Below, one piece after another: positions 20,183-26,341 of a stretch of 26,341 nucleotides of DNA. The DNA comes from a virus. Each line of letters begins with the position of its first letter. The first letter of the stretch is position 1. The stretch covers positions 1-26,341 of IMG/VR virus record IMGVR_UViG_3300034374_001997. One strand, 5' to 3'. Under the pieces are notes generated by a model, which was not told the origin of the DNA, did not search any database, and saw only the letters and a list, made by a program, of their open reading frames with translations. Made by a program: the position numbers and the translations under genes.

Positions 20183-20612
20183 ACAAATTAAAGAAGACCT
20201 TGTTCGTCACGAAGGGTACGTCACAGAAATCTATTTAGACTCTGAAAACCTACCTACATTTGGTATTGGTCACCTTGTTACTGAAAATGATATGGAATAT
20301 ACGTGGCCTGTTGGAACGCCAGTGACTGATGAGCGTATTCTCCAAGTATTTCATGATGATTGTAAGGTAGCTATAGATGATGCTGAACAACTTGTTGATG
20401 ATTTGTACTGTCATCCTGATAGCGTCATCCGTGTCTTGGTTAATATGGTATTTAATCTTGGCCGTCCACGGCTATCAAAGTTCAAGAACATGCTTACGGC
20501 AGTCAACGACAAAGATTACAGCAAAGCCGCAGATGAAATGATTGATAGTAAGTGGTATCGTCAAGTCAAAACTCGTGGTGTTGAACTCGTAGAGATAATG
20601 CGTGGAGCTTAA
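20160..20612 (+). CDS. Endolysin, T4-lysozyme type (GH24 muramidase)
   Basis: A 150-residue protein that would cut the glycan chains of peptidoglycan at lysis. The catalytic triad has the spacing of T4 lysozyme: E18 (RHEGY), D27 (IYLDSE) and T33 (PTFGIGHL), the last in the family's signature. The later VLVNMVFNLG and the Arg/Lys-rich end also fit. There is no signal peptide or signal anchor, so it needs a holin or another release route, and no holin is seen nearby. ATG at 20160 has GAGG nine bases upstream; TTG at 20157 is the alternative. It overlaps the small terminase gene by 23 bases and the large terminase gene by 11. Confidence 0.93.
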   Translation: MLPPNLIEQIKEDLVRHEGYVTEIYLDSENLPTFGIGHLVTENDMEYTWPVGTPVTDERILQVFHDDCKVAIDDAEQLVDDLYCHPDSVIRVLVNMVFNLGRPRLSKFKNMLTAVNDKDYSKAADEMIDSKWYRQVKTRGVELVEIMRGA

Positions 20613-21855
20613 TGTTGAGTTGCTTCCTTGGCAACAAGAAGTCTTTAACGATCCAACACGATTTAAGATCATTGCGGCAGGGCGGCGTACTGGTAAGTCT
20701 CGCTTAGCCGCATGGCAATTGATTATTTACGGTTTACAAACTGAACGTGGTCATGTGTTTTATGTTGCGCCTACTCAAGGCCAGGCTCGTGACATTATGT
20801 GGACTACGTTGCTAGAGTTAGCACATCCTGTCATTAAGTCATCACACATTAACAACCTACAGATTACGTTAGTGAATGGCTGTACTATCTCACTGAAGGG
20901 TGCTGACAGACCAGAGACAATGCGAGGCGTATCCCTTAAGTTCCTTGTTATGGACGAGTATGCGGATATGAAGCCTAGCGTGTGGGAACAAATTCTACGT
21001 CCTGCACTTGCTGACCAAAAGGGTGATGCCATGTTTATTGGTACACCGATGGGACGTAACCACTTCTATGAATTGTATCATTATGCTACGTTAGGTGATG
21101 ATGAGAGCTACAAAGCGTGGCACTTTACGTCATATGATAACCCACTACTAGACCCTGAAGAGATTGACACTGCAAAGAAGTCAATGTCAAGTTATGCATT
21201 CCGACAAGAATTTCTTGCATCGTTTGAAGCATCAGGTAGTGAAGTCTTTAAAGAAGACTGGGTACAGTTTGATGATGAAGAGCCTGAGATTGGTGACTAC
21301 TACATCGCTGTTGACTTGGCGGGTTTTGCAGATGTTGAGTCAGCTACTAAATCTAAAAACAAAAAGCTAGACCAAACAGCGATTGCAATTGTTAAAGCAA
21401 GTGAGAATGGATGGTGGGTAGCGGATATTGTACATGGTCGATGGGATATCAAAAAAACAGCCAAGAAGATATTCGATGCTGTCGATCACTATCAACCAAT
21501 AGCAGTTGGTATCGAAAAAGGGGCATTGAAGAATGCGGTACTGCCTTACCTTACCGACTTAATGAAGTCCAAACAACGGTTCTTCAGGGTGGAGGAATTG
21601 ACTCACGGCAACAAGAAGAAAACTGATCGTGTTGTTTGGGCGTTGCAAGGACGATTTGAACATGGACAAATAACTCTAAACAAAGGCGACTGGAATGCAA
21701 ACTTCTTAGATGAGTTATTCCAGTTTCCAAACGCCTTAGTACATGATGACTTAGTAGATGCTCTGGCATACATTGACCAGTTAGCAAAGGTGTCGTACTA
21801 CTACGATTACGAAGAAGACGACTTTGAAATTTTAGACCCCGTAGCAGGATACTAA
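20602..21855 (+). CDS. Terminase large subunit
   Basis: A 417-residue packaging motor and nuclease. The ATPase part has Walker A AAGRRTGKS at 25-33, FYVAPTQGQARDIMW, and Walker B FLVMDEYAD (D118, E119), followed by the MFIGTP coupling motif. The nuclease part has D238 (YIAVDLAG), E305 (VGIEKG) and D382/D383/D386 (HDDLVDALAY), an RNase H-like acidic set. It would pump DNA into the prohead through the portal and cut the concatemer. The start is GTG at 20602, inside the end of the endolysin gene. It is shorter than T7 gp19 (586). The portal gene follows after one base. Confidence 0.97.
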   Translation: MELNVELLPWQQEVFNDPTRFKIIAAGRRTGKSRLAAWQLIIYGLQTERGHVFYVAPTQGQARDIMWTTLLELAHPVIKSSHINNLQITLVNGCTISLKGADRPETMRGVSLKFLVMDEYADMKPSVWEQILRPALADQKGDAMFIGTPMGRNHFYELYHYATLGDDESYKAWHFTSYDNPLLDPEEIDTAKKSMSSYAFRQEFLASFEASGSEVFKEDWVQFDDEEPEIGDYYIAVDLAGFADVESATKSKNKKLDQTAIAIVKASENGWWVADIVHGRWDIKKTAKKIFDAVDHYQPIAVGIEKGALKNAVLPYLTDLMKSKQRFFRVEELTHGNKKKTDRVVWALQGRFEHGQITLNKGDWNANFLDELFQFPNALVHDDLVDALAYIDQLAKVSYYYDYEEDDFEILDPVAGY

Positions 21856-21856
21856 T

Positions 21857-23773
21857 ATGGACTATGATCATAATTCAACAGACCCACAATCACTGGAAGG
21901 ATGGGTATCTGCTAAATGCGAACAGTGGCGTGACCACTTTGAAGCAAATTACCAAGAAAAATTTGATGAGTATTATCGCCTATGGCGTGGTATTTGGGCT
22001 GAAGAAGATTCAATGCGAGCTTCAGAACGCTCACGACTGATTTCTCCTGCACTGCAACAGGCTGTTGAATCAAGTGTTGCGGAAGTAGAAGAAGCTACGT
22101 TTGGACGTGGTAAATGGTTTGATTTAAAAGATGACCTACAAGATCCACAGAAACAAGACATTCAATTACTACGTAACCAACTTGATGAAGACCTTAAGTT
22201 TGCACAAACACGGCGTTCAATTGCTGAGTGTTTAATTAATGCCGCTGTATTTGGCACAGGTATTGGTGAAGTTATTCTTGAAGATGTCAAAGAGTTTACA
22301 CCTGCAACACAGCCAATTATGGATGGGCAGATGGAAGCAGTTGGCGTAATGGAAAAAGAACGTACTATTGTTAAACTACGTCCTGTCATGCCACAGAACT
22401 TCTTGATTGACCCTGTGGCAACTTCTATTGACGAAGCACTTGGTGTGGCTATTGATGAGTTTGTGCCACTACATCAAGTAGAGCTTGCTCAGGAAGCAGG
22501 TATTTACAACGATGTTGATATTGCTGTAGCGGCTCCTGACAGCGATTTAGAGCCTGACCAAGACCTTACTATGTACATTGACGATAAAGTCCGTCTGACA
22601 AAGTACTATGGCCTTGTACCACGTGAGTTACTATACATGGCTCAGTCAGAAGAAGATGAAGATGAAATTACTGGTGAAGGTGAAGAAGAAGAATCACAGT
22701 ATGTTGAAGCAATTGTAATTATTGCAAACGGCTCTACACTTCTCAAAGCAACAGAAAATCCATACATGATGCAAGATCGTCCTGTTGTGGCATTTCCATG
22801 GGATGTTGTACCGGGTCGCTTCTGGGGTCGTGGTATCTGTGAGAAAGGTTACAACGCACAGAAAGCTCTTGACACAGAACTTCGTGCACGTATTGATGCC
22901 TTGGCATTGACTGTACATCCAATGATGGCTGTGGACGCTTCTCGTCTACCTCGTGGTGCAAAACTTGAAGTACGTCCCGGTAAGGCTATTCTTACTAATG
23001 GTAATCCTGCTGAGATTCTACAGCCATTTAACTTTGGTCAATTAGATCCAACAACATTCAATCAAGCCGCATCATTACAACAAATGGTGCAGATGGCTAC
23101 AGGTGCAATTGATGCCGCAGGTATTCCCGGCTCAATTAATGGTGATGCAACCGCCGCAGGTATTTCAATGTCTTTGGGTGCAATCATTAAGCGTCACAAG
23201 CGTACATTGATTAACTTCCAAGATTCATTTTTATTACCGTTTGTAACTAAAGCGGCACATCGTTACATGCAGTTTACTCCTGAGTTGTATCCTGCAAAAG
23301 ATTATAAGTTTGTTCCATCAAGCTCACTAGGTATTATTGCACGTGAGTATGAAGTTACACAGTTGGTACAATTGTTGCAAACAATGTCACCAGAGTCTCC
23401 AATGTATCCAATGTTAATTGAATCTATTGTGGACAATATGAATCTTTCTAATCGTGAGCAGATTATTGAAGGATTACGCCAAGCTAATCAACCTAACCCA
23501 CAACAACAACAAATTCAACAAGCCGCTGTGGAAATGGAAATGGCTCAAAAACAAGCTACGATTCAAAACATTCAAGCACAAACACAAGAAATTATGTCGC
23601 GTGTACAGCAGAATGCAGTTGAAACAGAACTTTTACCATTAGAAACATTAAATAAAATTGATGATCCAACAGAGCAAGACTTTAAACGTAGATTAGAATT
23701 AGCAAAGATCTTACTTAAAGAACGTGAGATTGACTCAAATGAAGAAATTGTACAAAACCAAATGAGGAAATAA
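21857..23773 (+). CDS. Portal (head-tail connector) protein
   Basis: A 638-residue protein. It starts with a helical, Trp-rich region (EGWVSAKCEQWRDHF, YYRLWRGIWAEED). It then has the typical portal core: SRLISPALQQAVESSVAEV near the start, AAVFGTGIGEVILE, VMPQNFLIDPVA, and GRFWGRGICEKGYNAQKALD in the stem region. The last 100 residues are Gln/Glu-rich coiled coil (NPQQQQIQQAAVEMEMAQ). A dodecameric ring at one capsid vertex is the known role; the large terminase gene directly upstream supports the call. AGGA lies seven bases before ATG. The stop touches the next start. Confidence 0.93.
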   Translation: MDYDHNSTDPQSLEGWVSAKCEQWRDHFEANYQEKFDEYYRLWRGIWAEEDSMRASERSRLISPALQQAVESSVAEVEEATFGRGKWFDLKDDLQDPQKQDIQLLRNQLDEDLKFAQTRRSIAECLINAAVFGTGIGEVILEDVKEFTPATQPIMDGQMEAVGVMEKERTIVKLRPVMPQNFLIDPVATSIDEALGVAIDEFVPLHQVELAQEAGIYNDVDIAVAAPDSDLEPDQDLTMYIDDKVRLTKYYGLVPRELLYMAQSEEDEDEITGEGEEEESQYVEAIVIIANGSTLLKATENPYMMQDRPVVAFPWDVVPGRFWGRGICEKGYNAQKALDTELRARIDALALTVHPMMAVDASRLPRGAKLEVRPGKAILTNGNPAEILQPFNFGQLDPTTFNQAASLQQMVQMATGAIDAAGIPGSINGDATAAGISMSLGAIIKRHKRTLINFQDSFLLPFVTKAAHRYMQFTPELYPAKDYKFVPSSSLGIIAREYEVTQLVQLLQTMSPESPMYPMLIESIVDNMNLSNREQIIEGLRQANQPNPQQQQIQQAAVEMEMAQKQATIQNIQAQTQEIMSRVQQNAVETELLPLETLNKIDDPTEQDFKRRLELAKILLKEREIDSNEEIVQNQMRK

Positions 23774-23917
23774 ATGGTAGTAACTAAGAAAGAGTTCCAA
23801 GAAGTCATTGACCAAATGAATGGCATCTTGACAAAACTTGACCAACGTCTTAAAGAATTAGAGAGTGCTAAAGCACCTCGTACCACAAAGAATACAAAAA
23901 GTCAAGAAACTACTTGA
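23774..23917 (+). CDS. Small coiled-coil protein after the portal
   Basis: A 47-residue protein, MVVTKKEFQEVIDQMNGI, with a heptad helix (ILTKLDQRLKELES) and then a Lys/Thr-rich disordered tail. It follows the portal stop without a gap and has GAGGAA upstream. Small coiled-coil proteins at this place are frequent in marine podophages; no function is known. A minor head or assembly role is possible. Its stop codon lies in the -35 box of the promoter at 23914. Confidence 0.65.
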   Translation: MVVTKKEFQEVIDQMNGILTKLDQRLKELESAKAPRTTKNTKSQETT

Positions 23918-23942
23918 CAAATGAATAAAATTGTGGTATAAT
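23914..23942 (+). promoter_or_regulatory. Perfect sigma70 promoter inside the head operon
   Basis: TTGACA (23914-23919), exactly 17 bases, TATAAT (23937-23942). Both boxes and the spacing are consensus. The start would be near 23949, before the 79-residue gene. It should raise scaffold and coat expression over terminase and portal. Confidence 0.92.
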
Positions 23943-23971
23943 ATTTGCATTACAATTAGGGGGAAACTCAT

Positions 23972-24211
23972 TTGAGTCCTGAAGAAAATAAATATTATGA
24001 CAACTACTTTGATCTATTTGCAACAGATGGTTGGAAACAGTTTATAGAAGAAGTCAATGAAATTCTTGATAGACATCGGATAGAAGACATCAAGACTGAA
24101 TCACAACTATCTTTTGTTAAAGGTGAACGTGATGCCCTGTTTAGAGTCAGACGCTTTGAAACAGGTATTAGATCAGCTTATGAAGTATTGCAAGGGCAAA
24201 ATAATGCTTAA
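23972..24211 (+). CDS. Small conserved-type protein before the scaffold
   Basis: A 79-residue protein from a TTG at 23972, with a strong AGGGGGA site upstream. It is helical and acidic (SPEENKYYDNYFDLFATDGW, RIEDIKTESQLSFVKGERD, FETGIRSAYEVLQ). Proteins with the 'eLFat.GWkqFie' phrase occur between portal and scaffold genes in many marine phages; no function is known. It overlaps the next gene by eight bases. Confidence 0.75.
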   Translation: MSPEENKYYDNYFDLFATDGWKQFIEEVNEILDRHRIEDIKTESQLSFVKGERDALFRVRRFETGIRSAYEVLQGQNNA

Positions 24212-24410
24212 GCGGTACGATTATAAATGCACCCAATGTAACCACGTTGAAGAACACTGGACTCACAGTGACAACTTCGTAACGTGTTTAGAATGTGGTG
24301 AAACATCAGTACGGATAATCTCTCCGATCCGAACACATTTCGTTGGTCACGGTTGGCCGGATAAAGACGATAAGTGGGCTAAGGATCATGAGAGAGCCGC
24401 ACGTAAATAA
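24204..24410 (+). CDS. FmdB-type zinc-ribbon protein
   Basis: A 68-residue protein. C9-x-x-C12 (YKCTQC) and C28-x-x-C31 (VTCLECG) form a zinc ribbon of the FmdB type: 'Y-D-Y-K-C-x-x-C...C-x-x-C' followed by ISPIRTHFVG and a basic tail. Such proteins recur in head operons of marine phages. The role is unclear, either structural or regulatory. ATG at 24204 overlaps the previous stop; the frame reaches further upstream, but the family starts at this Met. Confidence 0.8.
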   Translation: MLKRYDYKCTQCNHVEEHWTHSDNFVTCLECGETSVRIISPIRTHFVGHGWPDKDDKWAKDHERAARK

Positions 24411-24447
24411 CCTTCCATAATGGCATTTAGCCACGGAGTTTAACAAT

Positions 24448-25254
24448 ATGGCACGTTTTTTAGATGAAAGTCCCGAGTATCAACCAGTAGACGGGGAAGA
24501 TTTCGTAGAGTTTGATGAAGAGCAGATTCCTACCGAGGAGCAACCTGCAGAACCTGAAGAAATTCAAGAAGCAGAAGATGATATTCCTGAAAAGTATCAG
24601 GGTAAGGACATTAAAGATATTGTCCGAATGCATCAAGAAGCTGAAAAACTTTTAGGTAAACAATCATCAGAAGTTGGCGAACTCCGCAAGTTAGTTGATG
24701 ATTTCGTAAAGACACAACTAGAAGCCAATAGCCCACAAAAAGAAGAAGTCGAAGAAGAGATTGATTTCTTTGATGATCCTAAAAAAGCAGTCGAGTTAGC
24801 AATTGCAAAGCATCCTAAAATTAAGGAAGCAGAACAATTGTCTTCTCAAATGCGACAGGCTGAAATTCTAAACAAGTTGCATACTAATCATCCAGATTTT
24901 TCTGAAATTATTCAAGATGAAAAGTTTGTAGAATGGGTTGGAAAATCAAAAGTACGAGTAGAATTGTATCAACGAGCAGATCAACAATTCGATTATGATA
25001 GTGCAGATGAACTTCTCACATTGTGGAAAGAACGTCAAGGGCTAGTAAACGAAACTGCTCAGATGCAAGAAGCTGATCGTAAACGTCAAATTAAAGCTGC
25101 ATCTACAGGATCAACAAAAGGATCTGGTGAAAGACCATCTCGTAAAATCTATCGACGTGCTGATATTATTAAACTTATGCAAACAGACCCTGATAGGTAT
25201 CAACAGCTAGCTCCAGAAATTAGAGTGGCTTATGCCGAGGGTCGAGTTAAATAG
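24448..25254 (+). CDS. Capsid scaffolding protein
   Basis: A 268-residue very acidic protein. Residues 15-50 are mostly Glu/Asp/Pro, followed by long charged helices (IVRMHQEAEKLLGKQSSEVG, KHPKIKEAEQLSSQMRQAEI), and a basic C-terminus (SRKIYRRADIIKLM) suited to bind the coat protein. Acidic coiled coil with a basic helix-loop-helix end, directly before the coat gene, is the usual pattern for podovirus scaffolds such as T7 gp9 or P22 gp8. It should direct coat assembly and then leave the prohead. GGAG lies upstream. Confidence 0.85.
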   Translation: MARFLDESPEYQPVDGEDFVEFDEEQIPTEEQPAEPEEIQEAEDDIPEKYQGKDIKDIVRMHQEAEKLLGKQSSEVGELRKLVDDFVKTQLEANSPQKEEVEEEIDFFDDPKKAVELAIAKHPKIKEAEQLSSQMRQAEILNKLHTNHPDFSEIIQDEKFVEWVGKSKVRVELYQRADQQFDYDSADELLTLWKERQGLVNETAQMQEADRKRQIKAASTGSTKGSGERPSRKIYRRADIIKLMQTDPDRYQQLAPEIRVAYAEGRVK

Positions 25255-25271
25255 CCTAGGAGATATTTACA

Positions 25272-26207
25272 ATGGCAAACTTAACCCCCGCTAGTAACAA
25301 TACCGTTACTTTAGCAAACGCGGCCACGTTCATCCCAGAACTGTGGTCAGACGAAATCATTGCGGCGTACAAGCAGAACCTCGTTCTTGCTAACCTCGTA
25401 AACAAAATGCCTATGACTGGCAAGAAGGGTGACACTCTTCATATTCCTAAGCCTGTTCGTGGCTCAGCAAATGCCAAGACTGCGGCTGACACTGTAACAA
25501 TTCAACAGACTGCTAACACAGAAGTGCAAGTAGTTATCGACAAGCACTACGAATACTCACGCTTGATCGAAGACATCACTGAAGTACAGGCGTTGGATTC
25601 ACTCCGCCGCTTCTACACTGACGATGCAGGTTACGCTCTTGCTAAGCAAGTAGATGACGATCTGTTCGCAGAGTTGTTGAATGTATCAAACGATGCAGGT
25701 ACTGCTGATGGTTCTGATGCTACACAGTCTCACTACCAGATCAACGGTGCGTCTGACGTATTGATTGACTATGATGACTCTACTGCTCTTGAAGCATTCT
25801 CTGATGCGGCTTTCCGCAACATGATTCAGAAGTTGGATGACGCTGATGTTCCTATGGACAACCGTGTTCTTATCATCCCACCTTCAATCCGAAATGCAAT
25901 CATGGGCGAGAATCGTTATGTGTCTTCAGACTTCGTAAACGGTCGTGGTGTTAACAATGGTCAGATCGGTCAGCTTTACGGTGTTGACGTTTATGTTACA
26001 TCTAACGCTCCAACGGTCACTGGTACTACGACTTCTGGTCGTGTTATGACTCTGATGCACAAGGACGCTTTTGTTCTTGCAGAGCAGATGGCTGTTCGTT
26101 CACAGACTCAGTACAAGCAAGAGTTCCTTGCGAACTTGTTTACTGCTGATACTCTGTACGGCACTAAAGTTCTCCGTGAAGAGAACGTACTTTCAGTAGT
26201 AGTTTAA
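25272..26207 (+). CDS. Major capsid (coat) protein, HK97-like
   Basis: A 311-residue protein. The start MANLTPASNNTVTLANAATF, then FIPELWSDEIIAAYKQNLVL, and TGKKGDTLHIPKPVRG are the usual opening of marine podophage coat proteins (N-arm and E-loop region). YSRLIEDITEVQALDSLRRF is the spine helix region. Later come VLIIPPSIRNAIMGENRYV and the A-domain strand GQLYGVDVYVTSNAP, and the end is LYGTKVLREENVLSV. Codon use is visibly richer in C-ending codons than neighbours, consistent with very high expression. AGGAG lies before ATG, and a terminator follows within 11 bases. Confidence 0.93.
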   Translation: MANLTPASNNTVTLANAATFIPELWSDEIIAAYKQNLVLANLVNKMPMTGKKGDTLHIPKPVRGSANAKTAADTVTIQQTANTEVQVVIDKHYEYSRLIEDITEVQALDSLRRFYTDDAGYALAKQVDDDLFAELLNVSNDAGTADGSDATQSHYQINGASDVLIDYDDSTALEAFSDAAFRNMIQKLDDADVPMDNRVLIIPPSIRNAIMGENRYVSSDFVNGRGVNNGQIGQLYGVDVYVTSNAPTVTGTTTSGRVMTLMHKDAFVLAEQMAVRSQTQYKQEFLANLFTADTLYGTKVLREENVLSVVV

Positions 26208-26217
26208 CTACTGGTCT

Positions 26218-26250
26218 GGGGAGTCTATTCAGGCTCCCCTATCTTATTTC
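26218..26250 (+). terminator. Rho-independent terminator after the coat gene
   Basis: GGGGAGTCT (26218-26226) pairs with AGGCTCCCC (26231-26239) across ATTC, nine pairs including one G-U in RNA. TATCTTATTT follows, a weak U-tract. It would cut most transcripts after the coat gene and lower expression of the genes that follow. Confidence 0.8.
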
Positions 26251-26265
26251 TAACTGGAGAGTTCA

Positions 26266-26341
26266 ATGGCGATTTATCGTGGTATAGGTAGCGCAAGCTC
26301 GACATCCGACAACGCAGTCGTAGATGACGTTACTACTCAGG
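26266..26341 (+). CDS. N-terminus of a probable tail-fibre-type protein, 3'-truncated
   Basis: ATG at 26266 with GGAG seven bases upstream opens 25 codons to the window edge: MAIYRGIGSASSTSD, then NAVVDDVTTQ. The 'MAxYRGxG...TxD' start is common for virion-binding N-termini of marine phage tail fibres or related repeat-rich proteins. With so few residues the call is tentative. It is the first gene beyond the coat terminator. Confidence 0.55.
   Translation, partial: MAIYRGIGSASSTSDNAVVDDVTTQ

Noticed and set aside
1-26341. CRISPR array, integrase, attachment site or insertion sequence
   Set aside because: No regularly spaced repeats, no recombinase or transposase motifs and no terminal inverted repeats were seen. 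The repeated palindromes are 240 to 5,100 bases apart and sit at gene starts, unlike a CRISPR array.

Overview
The window is part of the genome of a lytic tailed bacteriophage, most likely a short-tailed (podovirus-type) marine phage. This rests on gene content: a T7-like replication set (primase-helicase, family A DNA polymerase, ssDNA-binding protein, 5'-3' exonuclease, PD-(D/E)XK resolvase), class I ribonucleotide reductase, terminase, portal, scaffold, HK97-type coat protein and large ejection-type virion proteins. There is no integrase, repressor, transposase, tRNA, CRISPR array or rRNA. The host cannot be named. Consensus sigma70-type promoters and strong AAGGAG ribosome binding sites suggest a bacterium with ordinary sigma70 signals. 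No phage RNA polymerase gene lies in the leftward module, so host polymerase probably transcribes it.

Layout. (1) 1-5841, rightward: the end of the virion module, with a 5'-truncated gene, four smaller virion or unknown genes and a 980-residue ejection-type protein. (2) 5840-5861: a terminator whose U-run faces leftward transcripts, between the convergent modules. (3) 5880-19033, leftward: a tightly overlapped early/replication module. Read in its own direction from 19033 it starts with unknown small early genes, including a two-helix membrane protein, then a helix-hairpin-helix protein, zinc-ribbon and HTH proteins, primase-helicase, polymerase, SSB, exonuclease, resolvase, phosphoesterase, a DUF3310 protein, nrdA, small genes and nrdB. 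(4) 19034-19798: a 765-base divergent control region with no large gene. It holds a probable structured leader with its own terminator, a GC-rich hairpin, an A/T-rich tract, several palindromes and the late promoter. (5) 19799-26341, rightward: small terminase, endolysin, large terminase, portal, small head genes, scaffold, coat, a terminator, and the first codons of a probable tail-fibre gene. The coat end and the internal-virion end lie at opposite window edges, so the window is probably cut from a circular or circularly permuted map, with the missing tail genes between right edge and left edge.

How it works together. The leftward genes would make and recycle nucleotides and copy DNA; the rightward genes would package DNA, build the particle and lyse the cell. 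Three near-ideal sigma70 promoters are visible: before the late operon (19678-19706), inside the head operon (23914-23942) and inside the end of the polymerase gene (11841-11870).

The most unusual signal is a 16-base palindrome, TTTAGTCATGACTAAA, present five times (exact or with one changed base) and found only in the leftward half. In every copy the central CATG supplies an ATG reading leftward. Three copies start real genes with Met-Thr-Lys, and the other two start tiny open frames. It looks like a regulon-wide operator or translational control element. Other points of note are a nest of out-of-frame overlapping small genes between nrdA and nrdB, and an EndoIII-like helix-hairpin-helix protein of unknown role.
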